DNA of 64,000 bases, from assembly GCF_000972845.2 (NCBI RefSeq), contig NW_020852647.1, forward strand, positions 271,006 through 335,005, read 5' to 3'. How positions within the stretch are numbered: the stretch's first letter is position 1; each line of letters starts with the position of its first letter. Under the pieces are notes generated by a model. It saw nothing but the letters and a program-made list of their open reading frames with translations. It was not told the DNA's origin and did no database searches. The stretch comes from Larimichthys crocea. Lineage: Eukaryota > Chordata > Actinopteri > Sciaenidae. This document shows positions 1 through 13,500 of the stretch, piece by piece. The translations under genes and the position numbers were made by a program.

Positions 1-1895
1 GACGGACAGTTGCCAGTTCCTGCATACGCAGAAACCGCACCGATCCGCCGCGTCCGATCTCCTCGTTCGATCCTCCCCATCGTGAACAAGACCCCAAATA
101 ACTTGAACTCCTCCACTTGAGGCATGGATCTCATCCCGACCGAGGGAGACTGCAACTCCACCTTTTCCGTCTGAGAACCCTGGCCTCAGGATTTGGAGGT
201 GCGGATTCAATCATCCCAGACTGCTTCGCCTCGGCTGCAACCGCTGCAGAGAGAGCTGAAGGTCATGAGGTCGAGGGGTCAGCAGCACACACCTGTCCCA
301 TCGGAACACAGTGTTGATAGTGCACTGCTTCCCCCGCCTGAGCCGCCGGATGGTGGTCCAGAACTCCTGAAGTTGTTGCGAAAGTCGCTCTCCATGGCCT
401 CACCAGAACGCCTCCACGCCCAGGATTTGCCTTTTGCCTCTGGCAACCGCCGTTGGTCGCACTCCGCTTTGCATGGTCGATACCCCGTCAGTGGCTTGCA
501 GGACTGCCCCATGCCAGATCAAGGTTCTTAAGCCTCCCTTCTTCAGCCTGACGGCAATCCCGCACACGCCGGTGTCCCACCAGCTGGGTTCAGGGGGCCA
601 CCGCTCGACGGCACCGACACACTACGGCAACAGCTCCGGTCGGCCCGCCCTTCGAAATGGAGTGAACGGGCAACAAGGTCCATCGGATCCAATGTCCCCC
701 CGCCTCCCCCAGGACATGAGCGAAGCTCTCCGAGGTGGGATTGTTGAACTCTTTCTGACAGGAGATTCAGCCAGACGTTCCCCAGCAATGGATCGTGGCC
801 AAAGTCTGACGACACGACCACAAAGTCGATCATGCGAAACTACGGCGAGGGCGTCTGTGCAAGTCACTGTTTGGAGCACCCTTATGGTTGAACTGTGTGT
901 CGTTATGGACAATGCCATGACAGCAAAGAAGTCACCAATCAACAGACACACCACTCGGGTTCAGATCACGGGGGGCCGTTCCTCCACAATCTGACCCCTC
1001 CAGGTCTCACTGTCGCGGCCCAGCAATGAAGCTTGAATCCCCCCCAGGAGGACGAGGAGCTCCCCAAAAGACTCCAACAAGGTGGGTACTTCTGAACTGC
1101 CATTCGGTGCATAAGCTTACAGACGACGTCAGAGACCCGTCCCCCCCACCCGAGGGAGTGCTTGAAGGGAGGCTACCCTCTGTCCACTGGGGGAACCCAC
1201 GTACAGGCACCGGCCGGGGGAAACCAAGAAGCCCGTCCCACCCCCACTCTGCGCCTCTCTGGCCGGGGGCAACTCCAGAGTGTTAGAGCATCCAGCCCCT
1301 CTCAAGGAACTGGTTCTTCCGAAACCACGCTGCTCATTCGAGGCGAGCCCGACTATATCTAGCCGGTACCCCCTCTCAACCTCGTGCACGCAGCTCAGGC
1401 TCCTTCCCCACCAGGAGGTGACGTTTTCCACGTCCCAGAGGCCAGCTTCTCGCAACGAGGGGGGTCGCCGCAGGGTCCCCGCCTTCGCTGCCCGCCCCAT
1501 CTCTCTTTCGCACCGCTCCCCCACCCCCCCGAGACCCCCGTACCATTGGTTTTGTGGGCCATGGGAAGGGGGGGCCATGTTGCCTTTTTCGGGCTGTGCC
1601 CGGCCGGCCCCATTGGGTAAGGAACCGACACCACCAGGCGTCGCCCAACGAGCCCTCCACCACCGAGGCTGGCTCGAAGGGGGGCCCCCGGTTGTTGGCC
1701 CGCTTGCGGCAAGGGAAAATGGTTCCGTCAGTTTGTCCATTTCATCAGGGGATGTTGGGCAAGGCTGCACTTTGTCTGGTACATCACCTAGGACTGTTTG
1801 CCTTGGGTGACCCTACAGGGCGCAAAAAGCCCCCGACACATAGTCTCGGCTCCTGGAACACACGCAAACCCCTCACCCGGTAAAACGTGCAGTTC
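1..1895 (-). mobile_element. Non-LTR retrotransposon (LINE) remnant, antisense, RT internally deleted
   Basis: Read on the minus strand this is a decayed LINE whose 5' end lies near 1895 and which runs off the left edge. Frames on the minus strand retain pieces of an APE-type endonuclease: RLDIVGL and QRVASLQ between about 1130 and 1500, and the conserved MIDFVVVSSD near 833. These match a LINE family abundant in fish genomes. Positions 80-290 correspond to the reverse transcriptase segment just after the active site. The stretch joining the endonuclease-RT linker (about 300-450) to that segment lacks the core RT, so roughly 1 kb appears deleted. Frameshifts are frequent and no product is expected. 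The clade was not assigned. Confidence 0.8.
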
Positions 1896-1904
1896 GGAGG
1901 GGAT

Positions 1905-2100
1905 ACGTTGTTGTATATGTGTTATATATAAATATGGATAGAAAACACACACAACACACACAAGATATATATATATATTATACCTGTTGTATATGTGTTT
2001 TATATACGTTTTATACGTGTTGTATGTGTTTTATATATGTTTTATACGTGTTGTATATGTGTTGTATATATGTTGTATATGTGTTGTGTGTGTATAAACT
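1905..2100. repeat. AT-rich TGTATA/TGTGTT microsatellite
   Basis: Degenerate tandem of TGTATATGTGTT and TTTTATACGTGT type units. It ends four bases before the splice donor side of the gtdc1 exon at 2104-2220, so it forms the first part of the following intron on the minus strand. Confidence 0.85.
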
Positions 2101-2103
2101 GAC

Positions 2104-2220
2104 CAGCGGTGCGGCCACACAATGTGCAGAGGTCTGATCTGGTTTTCAGGGTCCGCCTCACATCGCGGTCTCTGGTCTGTTCTGGGTTCAGAGGTGGACT
2201 GATATGGACCCTGCTCACAC
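2104..2220 (-). CDS. gtdc1: gtdc1 coding exon 5
   Basis: 117 bp, acceptor CTACAG before 2220 and donor CGCTG|GTCAGT after 2104. It encodes a variable linker followed by [12 protein letters not shown], a block highly conserved in GTDC1. It enters with two bases carried from the previous exon and leaves with two bases (TG of the final Trp codon), matching the human junction. Confidence 0.88.
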
Positions 2221-3858
2221 CTGTAGGGGTCGAACAACTCATTAAACATTACAATTAAAATGTATATATCGTATCTATATTTTACTTAATTGTTACCATG
2301 GCAACTCGTCCTGGGGTGTAGTGATGTTATCTGACGTCTCTCCAGGACTGCGGACGAGTTTGTGATCAGGTAGCATCCTGACAAACAACCAGAGAGAGAG
2401 ACAGGTTACAACCAGAGAGAGTGAGAGGTTACAAGCAAAGACAAAGAGACAAGTTACAACCAGAGAGAGAGAGGTTACAACCAAAGGCAGAGAGACAGGT
2501 TACAACCAAAGAGAGAGACAGGTTACAACCAAAGACAGAGAGACAAGTTACAACCAGAGAGAGAGAGGTTACAACTAAAGGCAGAGAGACAAGTTACAAG
2601 CAAAGACAGAGAGACAAGTTACAACCAGAGAGAGAGAGCTTACAACCAAAGACAGAGACAAGTTACAACCAGAGAGAGAGAGGTTACAACCAAAGACAGA
2701 GAGACAGGTTACAACCAAAGACAGAGAGACAAGTTACAACCAAAGAGAGAGAGGTTACAACCAAAGACAGAGAGACAGGTTACAACCAGAGAGAGAGACA
2801 GGTTACAACCAAAGACAGAGAGACAAGTTACAACCATAGAGAGAGGTTACAACTAAAGGCAGAGAGACAGGTTACAACCAAAGCCAGAAAGACAAGTTAC
2901 AACCAGAGAGAGAGAGACAAGTTACAACCAGAGAGAGAGGTTACAACTAAAGGCAGAGAGACAGGTTACAACCAAAGACAGAGAGACAAGTTACAACCAG
3001 AGAGAGAGGTTACAACTAAAGACAGAGAGACAGGTTACAACCAGAGAGAGAGAGGTTACAACCAAAGGCAGAGAGACAGGTTACAACCAGAGAGAGAGAC
3101 AGGTTACAACCAAAGACAGAGAGACAAGTTACAACCAGAGAGAGAGAGGTTACAACTAAAGGCAGAGAGACAGGTTACAACCAGAGAGAGAGAGTGAGGT
3201 TACAACTAAAGACAGAGAGACAAGTTACAACCAGAGAGAGAGAGGTTACAACTAAAGGCAGAGAGACAGGTTACAACCAGAGAGAGAGACAGGTTACAAC
3301 CAAAGACAGAGAGACAAGTTACAACCAGAGAGAGAGAGGTTACAACTAAAGGCAGAGAGACAGGTTACAACCAGAGAGAGAGACAGGTTACAACCAAAGA
3401 CAGAGAGACAAGTTACAACCAGAGAGAGAGAGGTTACAACTAAAGGCAGAGAGACAGGTTACAACCAGAGAGAGAGACAGGTTACAACCAAAGACAGAGA
3501 GACAGGTTACAACCAGAGAGAGAGAGGTTACAACTAAAGGCAGAGAGACAGGTTACAACCAGAGAGAGAGACAGGTTACAACTAAAGACAGAGAGACAAG
3601 TTACAACCAGAGAGAGAGAGGTTACAACTAAAGGCAGAGAGACAGGTTACAACCAGAGAGAGAGACAGGTTACAACCAAAGACAGAGAGACAAGTTACAA
3701 CCAGAGAGAGAGAGGTTACAACTAAAGGCAGAGAGACATGTTACAACCAGAGAGAGAGACAGGTTACAACTAAAGACAGAGAGACAAGTTACAACCAGAG
3801 AGAGAGAGGTTACAACTAAAGGCAGAGAGACAGAGAGAGAGAGAGACAGGTTACAACC

Positions 3859-3901
<43 letters not shown>

Positions 3902-6900
3902 TTACAACCAGAGAGAGAGACAGGTTACAACCAGAGAGTGAGACAGGTTACAACCAGAGAGTGAGACAGGTTACAACCAGAGAGAGAGAGGGACAGGTTA
4001 CAGAGTCATATAGTGTCCTGTAGAGCCCTGAGGAGTCATGCAAAGACCTGCAGAGTCACACAAAGTCCTGCGGAGTCATACAGGGTCCTGTAGAGTCACA
4101 CAGGGTCCTGTAGAGTCATACAGGGTCCTATAGAGTCATACAGAGTCCTTTACAGCCCTGAAGAGTCATACAAAGACCTGCAGAGTCCTACAGTGTCCTG
4201 TAGAGTCATACAGAGTCCTGTAGAGTCATACAGAGTCCTGTAGAGTCACACAGGGTCCTGTAGAGTCATACAGTGTCCTGTAGAGTCACACAGGGTCCTG
4301 TAGAGTCATACAGTGTCCTGTAGAGTCATACAGGGTCCTGTAGAGTCATACAGGGTCCTGTAGAGTCATACAGAGTCCTTTAGAGCCCTGAAGAGTCATA
4401 CAAAGACCTGCAGAGTCCTACAGAGCCCTGAAGAGTCATACAAAGACCTGCAGAGTCCTACAGAGTCCTGTAGAGTCATACAGTGTCCTGTAGAGTCATA
4501 CAGTGTCCTGTAGAGTCACACAGGGTCCTGTAGAGTAACGTAGAGTCATAAGAGTCCTGTAGAGTCCTGCAGACTGAGGACTCTGATCATACTCTGACAC
4601 TCGGTCACTTGAAGATCATGTCATCAACAGAAAGCAAAGCACGTCCACAGATCCTCTTCAGGTGGTCTGGACTGTGTTAACGTGGACTGTCCCTTTAACT
4701 TGGACGTCCTCTGACTACCTGATAATCTGCTCGGAGCTCCGGTTCAAACCCTGATGACATGAACCGACGTGAACCTGGACAGACTGCAGGACTCAGAGGT
4801 TAAACCTTTAGACCTGATCCCTAAAATCTGACTTTGATTACAGTTTGACGGCTTCAGTGAATCAAACTGTCGCTGATGAAACAGGAAGTAATCACATGTT
4901 TAATCTAGAGGGATGAAAACATCTGCCGGACCGACCGCCACCTTCTTCCTGTGAGGACGTCGCTCTGATCCTCATCAGTCTGATACTGCAGAGGACTTTA
5001 GGTGACTCTCAGCATCAACCACAAGTGGCTCCATATGTTTGTTTGAAGTGACTGATGAAGAGGAACGAATTAAAGATCAGACAGCGCCCAGATTTGTCTT
5101 TAATTAATACCACACACACACACACACACACGCACACACACGCACACACACACACACACTGCTTTCAGTGGTGGCACGATTATCAGACACGTCAACAGAT
5201 TCACGACTAAAACACTGAAACTAAAACACAAATCTGAGTCACTGAGGTTCTTCTTTCAGTCTTGATTCTTTTGATTTATGGATCTTTGTGAATCTCACAA
5301 CATTAATGGATTCTTGATTCAGTACCAAGGAAAAAGGGGGTTCTTGTTTGACACCATTTCTGGTTTAGTCAAAAGTTCAGTGGATTTAATATAGCCAACA
5401 CCAACCACGCCCGATCCAAAAGAATCCACAGCAATTAATTAATCTGGTCCTCCTCTACAGCCCGACACCTGACAACCAGCAGAACCCCCGACAGCTGCAC
5501 AAAGACCCACAACGCCACCCCAGGCCGAGCACAGAACAATGAAAGGTTCTGCAGAATCAGACACCTGCTGGTCACGTGGTGTCCACATTGATCCGATTGA
5601 AGTCAGGGTCCTGCTGCTCGGCCGTGATGGATGTGATGTCTTTGTGTCCCACCGCAGGTTTCTGCTGGCTCGGGTCAATCACTATTAAATTACAAAAGTC
5701 CGGCGCTCAAAGGCCGATTGATAGATGGATACCGCAAACACGCTGACCACAAAGAGTCAAAGAGGCCCGGAGCATTCACACTAACAGACTCCTTCACAAA
5801 GAGGCCTTTCAGTTGGGCTTCTTCTGTTCAAGCTTTTCTTCTCAGCTGTCTGACGGTAATACACCGACCGACCGACTGACAACTATCCTGGACGCCAGGA
5901 CATACAGACAGAAAACTGAAGTGTGAAGACCTGTTAGAAAGGTTTAAAAGTTTAGCGTCAGACTTCAGGGAGTTAAAGTGTCAGATACGTGACTTTAACC
6001 CTTTTAGTCAGTTTCTGAAGTCAGCTGAAAGCAGCTGAAGTGTCAGATGAAGTTTAAGCATGAGGACTAGAGAAATCAATGTCAATTTCAGATTTCAAGA
6101 TTTCAGTCCAGTGAACGTTTACACAACGTTTCTTTGAATATTAATTATCATTATTATTAGTAGTAGTATAAGATGTAGTTTGAATGTGAGCACAGCCTCT
6201 GAGACCAACAGGGAATAACGTGACAGTACCAAGGTGATTCACAGACTTTATGATGAAACATTGATCAGCAGTGAAGAGCTAACTGTGGTTAGCTCGGTCA
6301 GCCGTGTAGCTAACTGAACTGACTCAGCCCGGGATGCCAGGAGCCAAACCCGGCAAGAAAACCACCTCGGTAGGATTGTCGTCCATGCATATCATCACTT
6401 ACTTCCACTGTGTGAGTCTGATCACACACATTAGCATGAAAATGAGCTGAGAAACACTGGAGGCCACACGAGAGGACAAGACTGTTTACGAGAGGACGAG
6501 TCCGCTCACGAGAGGACCCAACAAGAGGATGAGTCCGCTCATGAGGACGCCAACAAGAGGACAAGTCCGCTCATGAGGACGCCAACAAAAGGATGAGTCT
6601 GCTCACGAGAGGACCCAACAAGAGGATGAGTCCGCTCATGAGGACGCCAACAAGAGGACAAGTCCGCTCACGAGGACGCCAACAAGAGGACAAGTCCGCT
6701 CACGAGAGGACCCAACAAGAGGACGAGTCCGCTCACGAGAGGACCCAACAAGAGGACGAGTCTGCTCACGAGGACGCCAACAAGAGGACGTGTCTGCTCA
6801 CGAGGACGCCAACAAGAGGACGAGTCCGCTCACGAGAGGACGAGTCCGTTCACGAAAGGACGCTAACAAGAGGACAAGTCCGAGGGAGGTTACAACTAAA

Positions 6901-7475
6901 GACAGAGAGACAAGTTACAACCAGAGAGAGACAGGTTACAACTAAAGGCAGAGAGACAAGTTACAACCAGAGAGAGAGAGGTTACAACTAAAGGCAGAGA
7001 GACAGGTTACAACCAAAGACAGAGAGACAAGTCTGTTTGCGAAAGGACGAGTCTGTTTGCGAGGACAAGTCAGTTCGTGAGAGGACAAGTCCATTCAGGA
7101 GAGGACAAGTCCGTTCAGGAGAGGACGAGTTTGTTCACGAGAGAATGAAAACGTTAAGGTGAGTGATACGTCTGATCTGGTACTGATGGAAGAGGATCAC
7201 ACTGACCTGCTGACATCAGGGAACTGGACCGGGTAGTATAGGACCACACACTTAGGCCGGATCAGCAGGTCCAGGTCTTTGGGTCTGTGGTCTGGGATCT
7301 TCTTCATGAAGGTGGAAATGGAGGACAAGAAGGACTCCATGTTGAAGACAGAGTTAAACACCACGACATCTGCCACCAGGCTGCCGACACACACAGGATG
7401 GGAATATGACAAATATATGAGGAATATATGATGCATATATTAGAAATATATGAGGAATATATAAGGAATATATGA

Positions 7476-7519
<44 letters not shown>

Positions 7520-10500
7520 TGTGTATATATATATATATATATGTATATGCTGTGTATATTGAAGCCAGNNNNNNNNNNTATGCTGTGATTATTGAAGCCA
7601 GTGAAGTAATCTGGCTGTGGTCCAATCAGAGGCCTCCTCTTAATGATCAGTTTTTTTAATGCTGCTCTAACGATGTTAGCTGAGACGGACAGACTCAAAT
7701 TATTGACATGCTGTCCTGCAGATCAACAACAATCTGTTTGCTGTTAGACAGCTGATTAATGACAACAAGACCCACTTCAATTACACAAAGCATCATGTCA
7801 CAGCAGCTCGTTAACCAATCACATGGCACCTGAGCCACTCATTAAGATAAACAGTTTGAGTTGAGACAAGCCAACAAACAGTTTGTTTGATGTTTAATGT
7901 AATGTTCTGTAATACTCGGTGATACCCTGTAACACTCTGTAATACTCTGTAATGTACAGACTGTGGTTACCATGAGAGGACCTGGTTGTATCCATACTGG
8001 AAGTCTCTCTCCTGTTCTTTGCGGACCGGATAAACCAGCTGGTTCTCATGGAAGTACAGAACCTTCTTCAGACGAGCCAGGTCCGGTCTCAGAGCCACCA
8101 GCTCACACAGGTTGAGGACCGAGCTGCTGAACAGAACCCTGAAGACAAAAACAGACCCTGAAACATGTTGTCAGAAACCTGCTGAGAAGATGGAGGGACA
8201 AGTACAGCCACCACAAACAGACTGATCAAACCTGATGGAAGACTGTTTAAAGTCCTGAAGGTGGAGCTAGAGGACAGTCAACAAGTCTAACAGTTCAAAT
8301 CACGGGTCAGTCTGGACTGACGAGTTGACAAAGATCAACCAACAACTTCAGAGTCACCATCACACTGACTTTCACTGGACTTGACTTCACACCTGTCCTT
8401 AGCCATGCTAACGTGTTACTGTGCTAACGTTACCTGAGTCTCACCTGTAAGACGGGCAGGTGGGGACGGTCTGGCTGAAGTGCAGCGCCGCCGTCCTTGC
8501 CCTCCAGTGCCATTTCTTGGCCGGCAGCGTGAAGACGGAGCAGCCGTCAATGTTCTCCGTCAGCAGGTCGATCAGTTGTTTGTGAGAGCCACCGTAAAAC
8601 GCCTCCAGAAGAAGAACGCCGGGCGGTGAGGTCACCTTATAGAGGTGAGATGAGGGTTAGTGATGAAGACTACAGACCGAGACAGACCAACACAGACGGA
8701 TATAAACATATGAATGTATACATGTTGTTGTGGGGTTCTTTTGTATAACATGTATAAATATATAAATGTATAAAGATATAAATACATGTAAATATATAAT
8801 GGCATGTAAATATATAAATATATTTAAATATATAAATATATGCACGTATGATACATAAATGTATACATTACAAAATGTATAAATATACACATGTATAACT
8901 ATATAAATGTATAAATATTAGTGCTGTCAAAATTGACACGTTAATTTTGGCGATTAATTTTAAAAAATGAACGTGGTTTTGTTTACTTCCAGTGGTGGCT
9001 GACCCATAACCTTTGGTCACATGCACGGTCAAACATCTATCCTAACTAAAGGAGAGTCTATGGCGGAAAGATGGATAAGGACTTTTAGGGGGAACATGTC
9101 ATTTTGAAAAGTTGCCCGACAGCTCGTTGGACAGAAAAAAGGCAATTTGCATAGTTTGCAAAGCCGAATTTAAATTCCACAGAAGTAACACGACTTTAAC
9201 ATATCACCTCAAAGCAAAACACCCTGCTGAAATTACCTCCACGGGACCAGTCTACGCTACAGAAGTGTGGCACTCGTCAGTATATTTCCTCATTCTGGCT
9301 TTTTTCTATTTGCACTGTGCATATGTGCACCCTAAGCCAATAAAATGAATAAATTTAAATATACTTTCTCTGTGTTTATTCTACATTAATTTGATCATTT
9401 TACATAAATATTCATTATAAGCTTCAGTCTCAGAAAAATTAATTGTTAATAAATTTATTGATAAATTAATCGCAATTAATTACAGAATTCTTTGAGATTA
9501 ATTAGTTAATTTTTTTAATCGATTGACAGCCCTAATAAATATATAAATACATGTAAATATATAAATATATGCACATATGATACATAAATATATACATTGT
9601 AAAATGCATAAATATACACATGTATAACTAGAGTTGCACGATACCCACGGTATACACGGTACCCCGCGGTGCCAAATTTAACGGTTCCTACTATACTAGA
9701 AATTTTACACGACGGTACTACCGTGGATTACTATACTACCGTGGATTACTATACTACCTTGGATTACTATACTACCGTGGATTACTATACTACCGTGGAT
9801 TACTATACTGCCATGGATTACTATACTACTGGTGCCAGTCTCCTACATAGCGGCCGCCTCTGACTCCTCCCGGCCTCTCACTGCATGCTACTCCCTCGTA
9901 AACAAACCAACATGGCAACTACTGCTTCCGACCTCCACAGCTGCTGAATGATTGGCTGTTTGCCTGTTACTGGTGACGTCCGGGGATATGATAGGCTGTT
10001 TGCACACACTGGGTCCGCCCGTCTGTTAGCTGATTGGCTGTTTCGTTGTTTCTGTCGGCAAGTACGAACTCCATGAAGACATTCCACAGAAACTCGCTTC
10101 AGAACAAACAAGAAGCTAAAGTTCTGTCTGGCCCAGACGTGCACGGCTTACAGTCACAAACACAAGACAACACACTCACCATGGCAGAAGCACCGGGCCC
10201 GAGCGCAGAGTCTGCCGCGGCGTTGCTGTCAGTGGCACCATAGACATATAGACATAGACATATATACGTAGACGGCTCATTGAGCGGGTTGGTCGTTGGT
10301 CGTTGTTTGCGATACGTCAACGGGTCCGCCATATTGGATAAGGCAGATCTGCCCGTAAACTAATAACAGGAAATGGACTGAACTTCATAAAGCGCCTTTC
10401 TACAAAGTTCTTTAAGTTAATGTCTCTTATACACCCATTCACACACACACTAATATATCTGGGAAAAAAACAGGCACCAAAAACAACGTATGTAACTTTT

Positions 10501-13500
10501 AAAGTGATGATTATAAATGTTTACTCCTTATGTAAGCACCAAACCAACGTATGTATTTTTCTAATGCTGAGTGTTTACAGCTACACGGGGGGCATTGATG
10601 AACATACATATCTATACAGCTATACAATTGCAGCCTCTGTGTGTATGTGTAAGTTAAAAACCTTAAAGAATACTCTTGCACAGCTTTTTCCGTGTGTTGC
10701 CACTCTGCAACTTAAGGGTTGCACTCCACTTTGCCACATCCAAAATGGCGGCAACGACGACATACGATTCAGCGTGTCTACGTATAATATGTCTATGACT
10801 GACAACACTAACTTTGCTCAAAAAAACCAAACTCGTTGTTTCAAACTTGTTTCTGTCTAACTTTTACTTCACCAGTATTATGTTTATCATGCACCAAACA
10901 ACATTAGGAATTAATAAGTATTTATAACTTGTACAACTACATTGCAGTTCACCAAAAAAAAAAAAAAAAAAAAAAAAAACAAAAAATATTATAATAATAA
11001 TAATAATAATTAAAAAGCCGCAGTACGCAATACTTTGTCTGGTATAGTATCGTGGTTACTCATTTTGGTATGGTGACAACTCTATGTATAACTATATAAA
11101 TGTATAAATATATGGATGTATAAATATAGGCATATATACATATGTAAATATATAAATTTACATTAATGTCATTATCTGCAGATGGATGTTTCAGCACAGT
11201 GAGTTTCACTTCCTGTTGGAGCAGAGACATAAAGTCAGAATGACTAAACATGAAACATCATGAGGTCTGATCATCAGTCCATCAAACATACAACAAACAA
11301 ACAGCTTCATAAACATCCTTTAACAGAACTTTTCAAGGGCTTTCCAGGTCCAATTTAATCAAATTCAAGGACCCAGCAGAGCAACACAAGTCACTGATTT
11401 ACCAACTGTCAATCAGCTGACTTCAGCAAACCTCACCTTATTTACTACTTCACCTAAAAGAAAAACCTTGAAAAGAGTCTGTCTTTAGTCTCCGAGTCTC
11501 AGTCTGGGTCTATCTTTAGTCTCAGTCTGGGTCTCTGTGAGTCTCTGTAGTCTCTCTGTGGTCTGGTCTGTGATTGGCCAGTCCATTAAGTTGGTTTAAC
11601 AGGAAGTCATCGTGGATTCCAGTCCGGCCTCCATTTGGTGCCCACAATGGGAGCTAATGTGTGCGGCACTCAGCGCTCGCCCACAGAGCGTGCTCAGTCC
11701 ATATCAGCGCTGTCACAGCAGTCATATCAGGAGCAGGAAATGAGCTCTTTCTTATTCTCTGCTGATAGCGCACTGACGGCTCACCGCCACCGTTTAACCC
11801 GTCAAAATAAAATCTGATGGAAACACCAGCCCATTGTCCTCACAGAGCAGCCCATTTCCTGTGCCCCGACAAAATAATGGGAAGATGAACAAGGACAGAG
11901 GACGAAGATGATTAACTTCTGACCTTTAACACCAAGGGTAAAGGACCGCTCCAGGATCAGGTCTCACTGTGGACCAGAACCAGAACCAGGTCCAGGTCCA
12001 TGTTCAGGTCCACGTTCACGTCCAGGTCCATGTTCAGGTCCACACAGACAATAAACAGTGAGTAGAGTGTGTGAAGGTCAGAGGTTTTCTCAGCTGTAGT
12101 GTCTGTCTGACATGACCTGAAAGCAGCAGGCGTGTAGATGGCGAGCAAATGGCGAGTGGGTGGAGGCAGCGAGGAAAAATCAAAGTGAGAGTAAAGTGAC
12201 TGGAAATGGATCGAACAAACTCATCATTCCACCTTAAAAGAGTCCCTTAAAGCCTGGCTGGGGATTCCCCCACACTCATCTCACCTAGACACCTTCCCTC
12301 GCCCCCGGCTTCAAACATGGAAGGCTGCGACTCACAGGAAACAAAGGGTTAATGTCACTGCTTTCCCCTGCCAGGGGAGGCCCCTGAACGCAGCATGCCA
12401 TGAGCAGACAGCGAGGGGTTAACAGCAGCTGAGCCGTGAGTCAGCACATCAGCGATGACTCTGCACGCACTCAGACCTGGAAACTCGAATGTCATGGAGC
12501 CTGGAAATGTCTTGCTGCGCCACTGATGACATCATCACCATCAGGTAAACATCAAGACGCCATCATCACAGCCTCAACTGAAAACGCCAAAACATCCACA
12601 GAGTGCCAAAACAACAACAACAGAGCACCAAAACACCCACAGAGCACCAAACAACAACAGAGCACCAAAACAACAACAGAGCACCAAACAACAACAGAGC
12701 ACCAAAACAACAACGGAGCACCAAAACATCAACAGAGCACCAAAACACCCACAGAGCACCAAAACACCCACAGAGCACCAAAACCACAACAGAGCACCAA
12801 AACACCCACAGAGCACCAAAACAACAACAACAGAGCACCAAAACACCCACAGAGCACCAAAACAACAACAGAGCACCAAAAAACCCACAGAGCACCAAAA
12901 CGACAACAGAGCACCAAAACAACAACAACAGAGCACTAAAACAACAACAACAGAGCACCAAACAACAACAGAGCACCAAAACAACAACAGAGCACCAAAA
13001 CAACAACAACAGAGCACCAAACAACAACAGAGCACCAAAACATCCACAGAGCGCCAAAACAACAACAGAGCACCAAAACATCCACAGACCGCCAAACAAC
13101 AACAGAGCACCAAAACAACCACAGAGCACCAAAACAACAACAGAGCGCCAAACAACAACAGAGCACCAAAACATCCACAGAGCACCAAAACAACAACAGA
13201 GCACCAAAACATCCACACAGTGCCAAAACAACAACAGAGCACCAAAACAACAACAACAACAGAGCGCCAAAACGTCAAAACATCCACAGAGTGCCAAACA
13301 ACAACAACACAGCACCAAAACAACAACAACAGAGCGCCAAAACAACAACAGAGCACCAAAACATCCACAGAGCGCCAAACAACAACAACAGAGTGCCAAA
13401 CAACAACAACAGAGCACCAAAACAACAACAACAGAGCACCAAAACACCCACAGAGCGCCAAACAACAACAACAGAGCGCCAAAACAACAACAACAGAGCA

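Larger units (their letters stand above)
4573..6184. other. gtdc1 intron sequence, mostly non-repetitive
   Basis: Apart from a CA tract at 5112-5158 and a 44-codon open stretch (separate entry), no gene, RNA or mobile element was recognised here. The part from 5700 to 5860 is of high complexity and could be conserved non-coding DNA, but that cannot be tested here. Confidence 0.4.
9629..11084 (+). mobile_element. hAT-like element with TAGAGTTG termini, carrying a nested element
   Basis: Ends TAGAGTTG and CAACTCTA with extended terminal similarity (GCACGATACC versus the complement of GGTATGGTGAC), flanked by the 8-bp duplication TGTATAAC (9621-9628 and 11085-11092). It holds six copies of an 18-bp tandem repeat near its left end (9713-9835) and, near 10180, a well-formed ACCATGGCAGAAGCACC start that may be the old transposase N-terminus. 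That frame is broken by the nested element at about 10239. An A-rich tract lies at 10954-10985. Confidence 0.85.

Noticed and set aside
2421..3197. 258-codon plus-strand frame
   Set aside because: It lies wholly inside minisatellite A and its product is a simple periodic peptide.
7354..7698. Minus frame spanning the N gap
   Set aside because: It includes undefined residues and a CA/TA microsatellite; only its gtdc1 exon 4 part in another frame is real.
8633..8635. GTG at 8635 as the gtdc1 start codon
   Set aside because: It is GTG, not ATG, follows an acceptor-like AAG and is preceded by an in-frame stop with no ATG between. A spliced start exon is more likely.
10620..10860. Frames in the 10.4-10.9 kb region as a gene
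   Set aside because: They fall in the nested ATAGACATAT element and its host hAT-like element and show no conserved domain.
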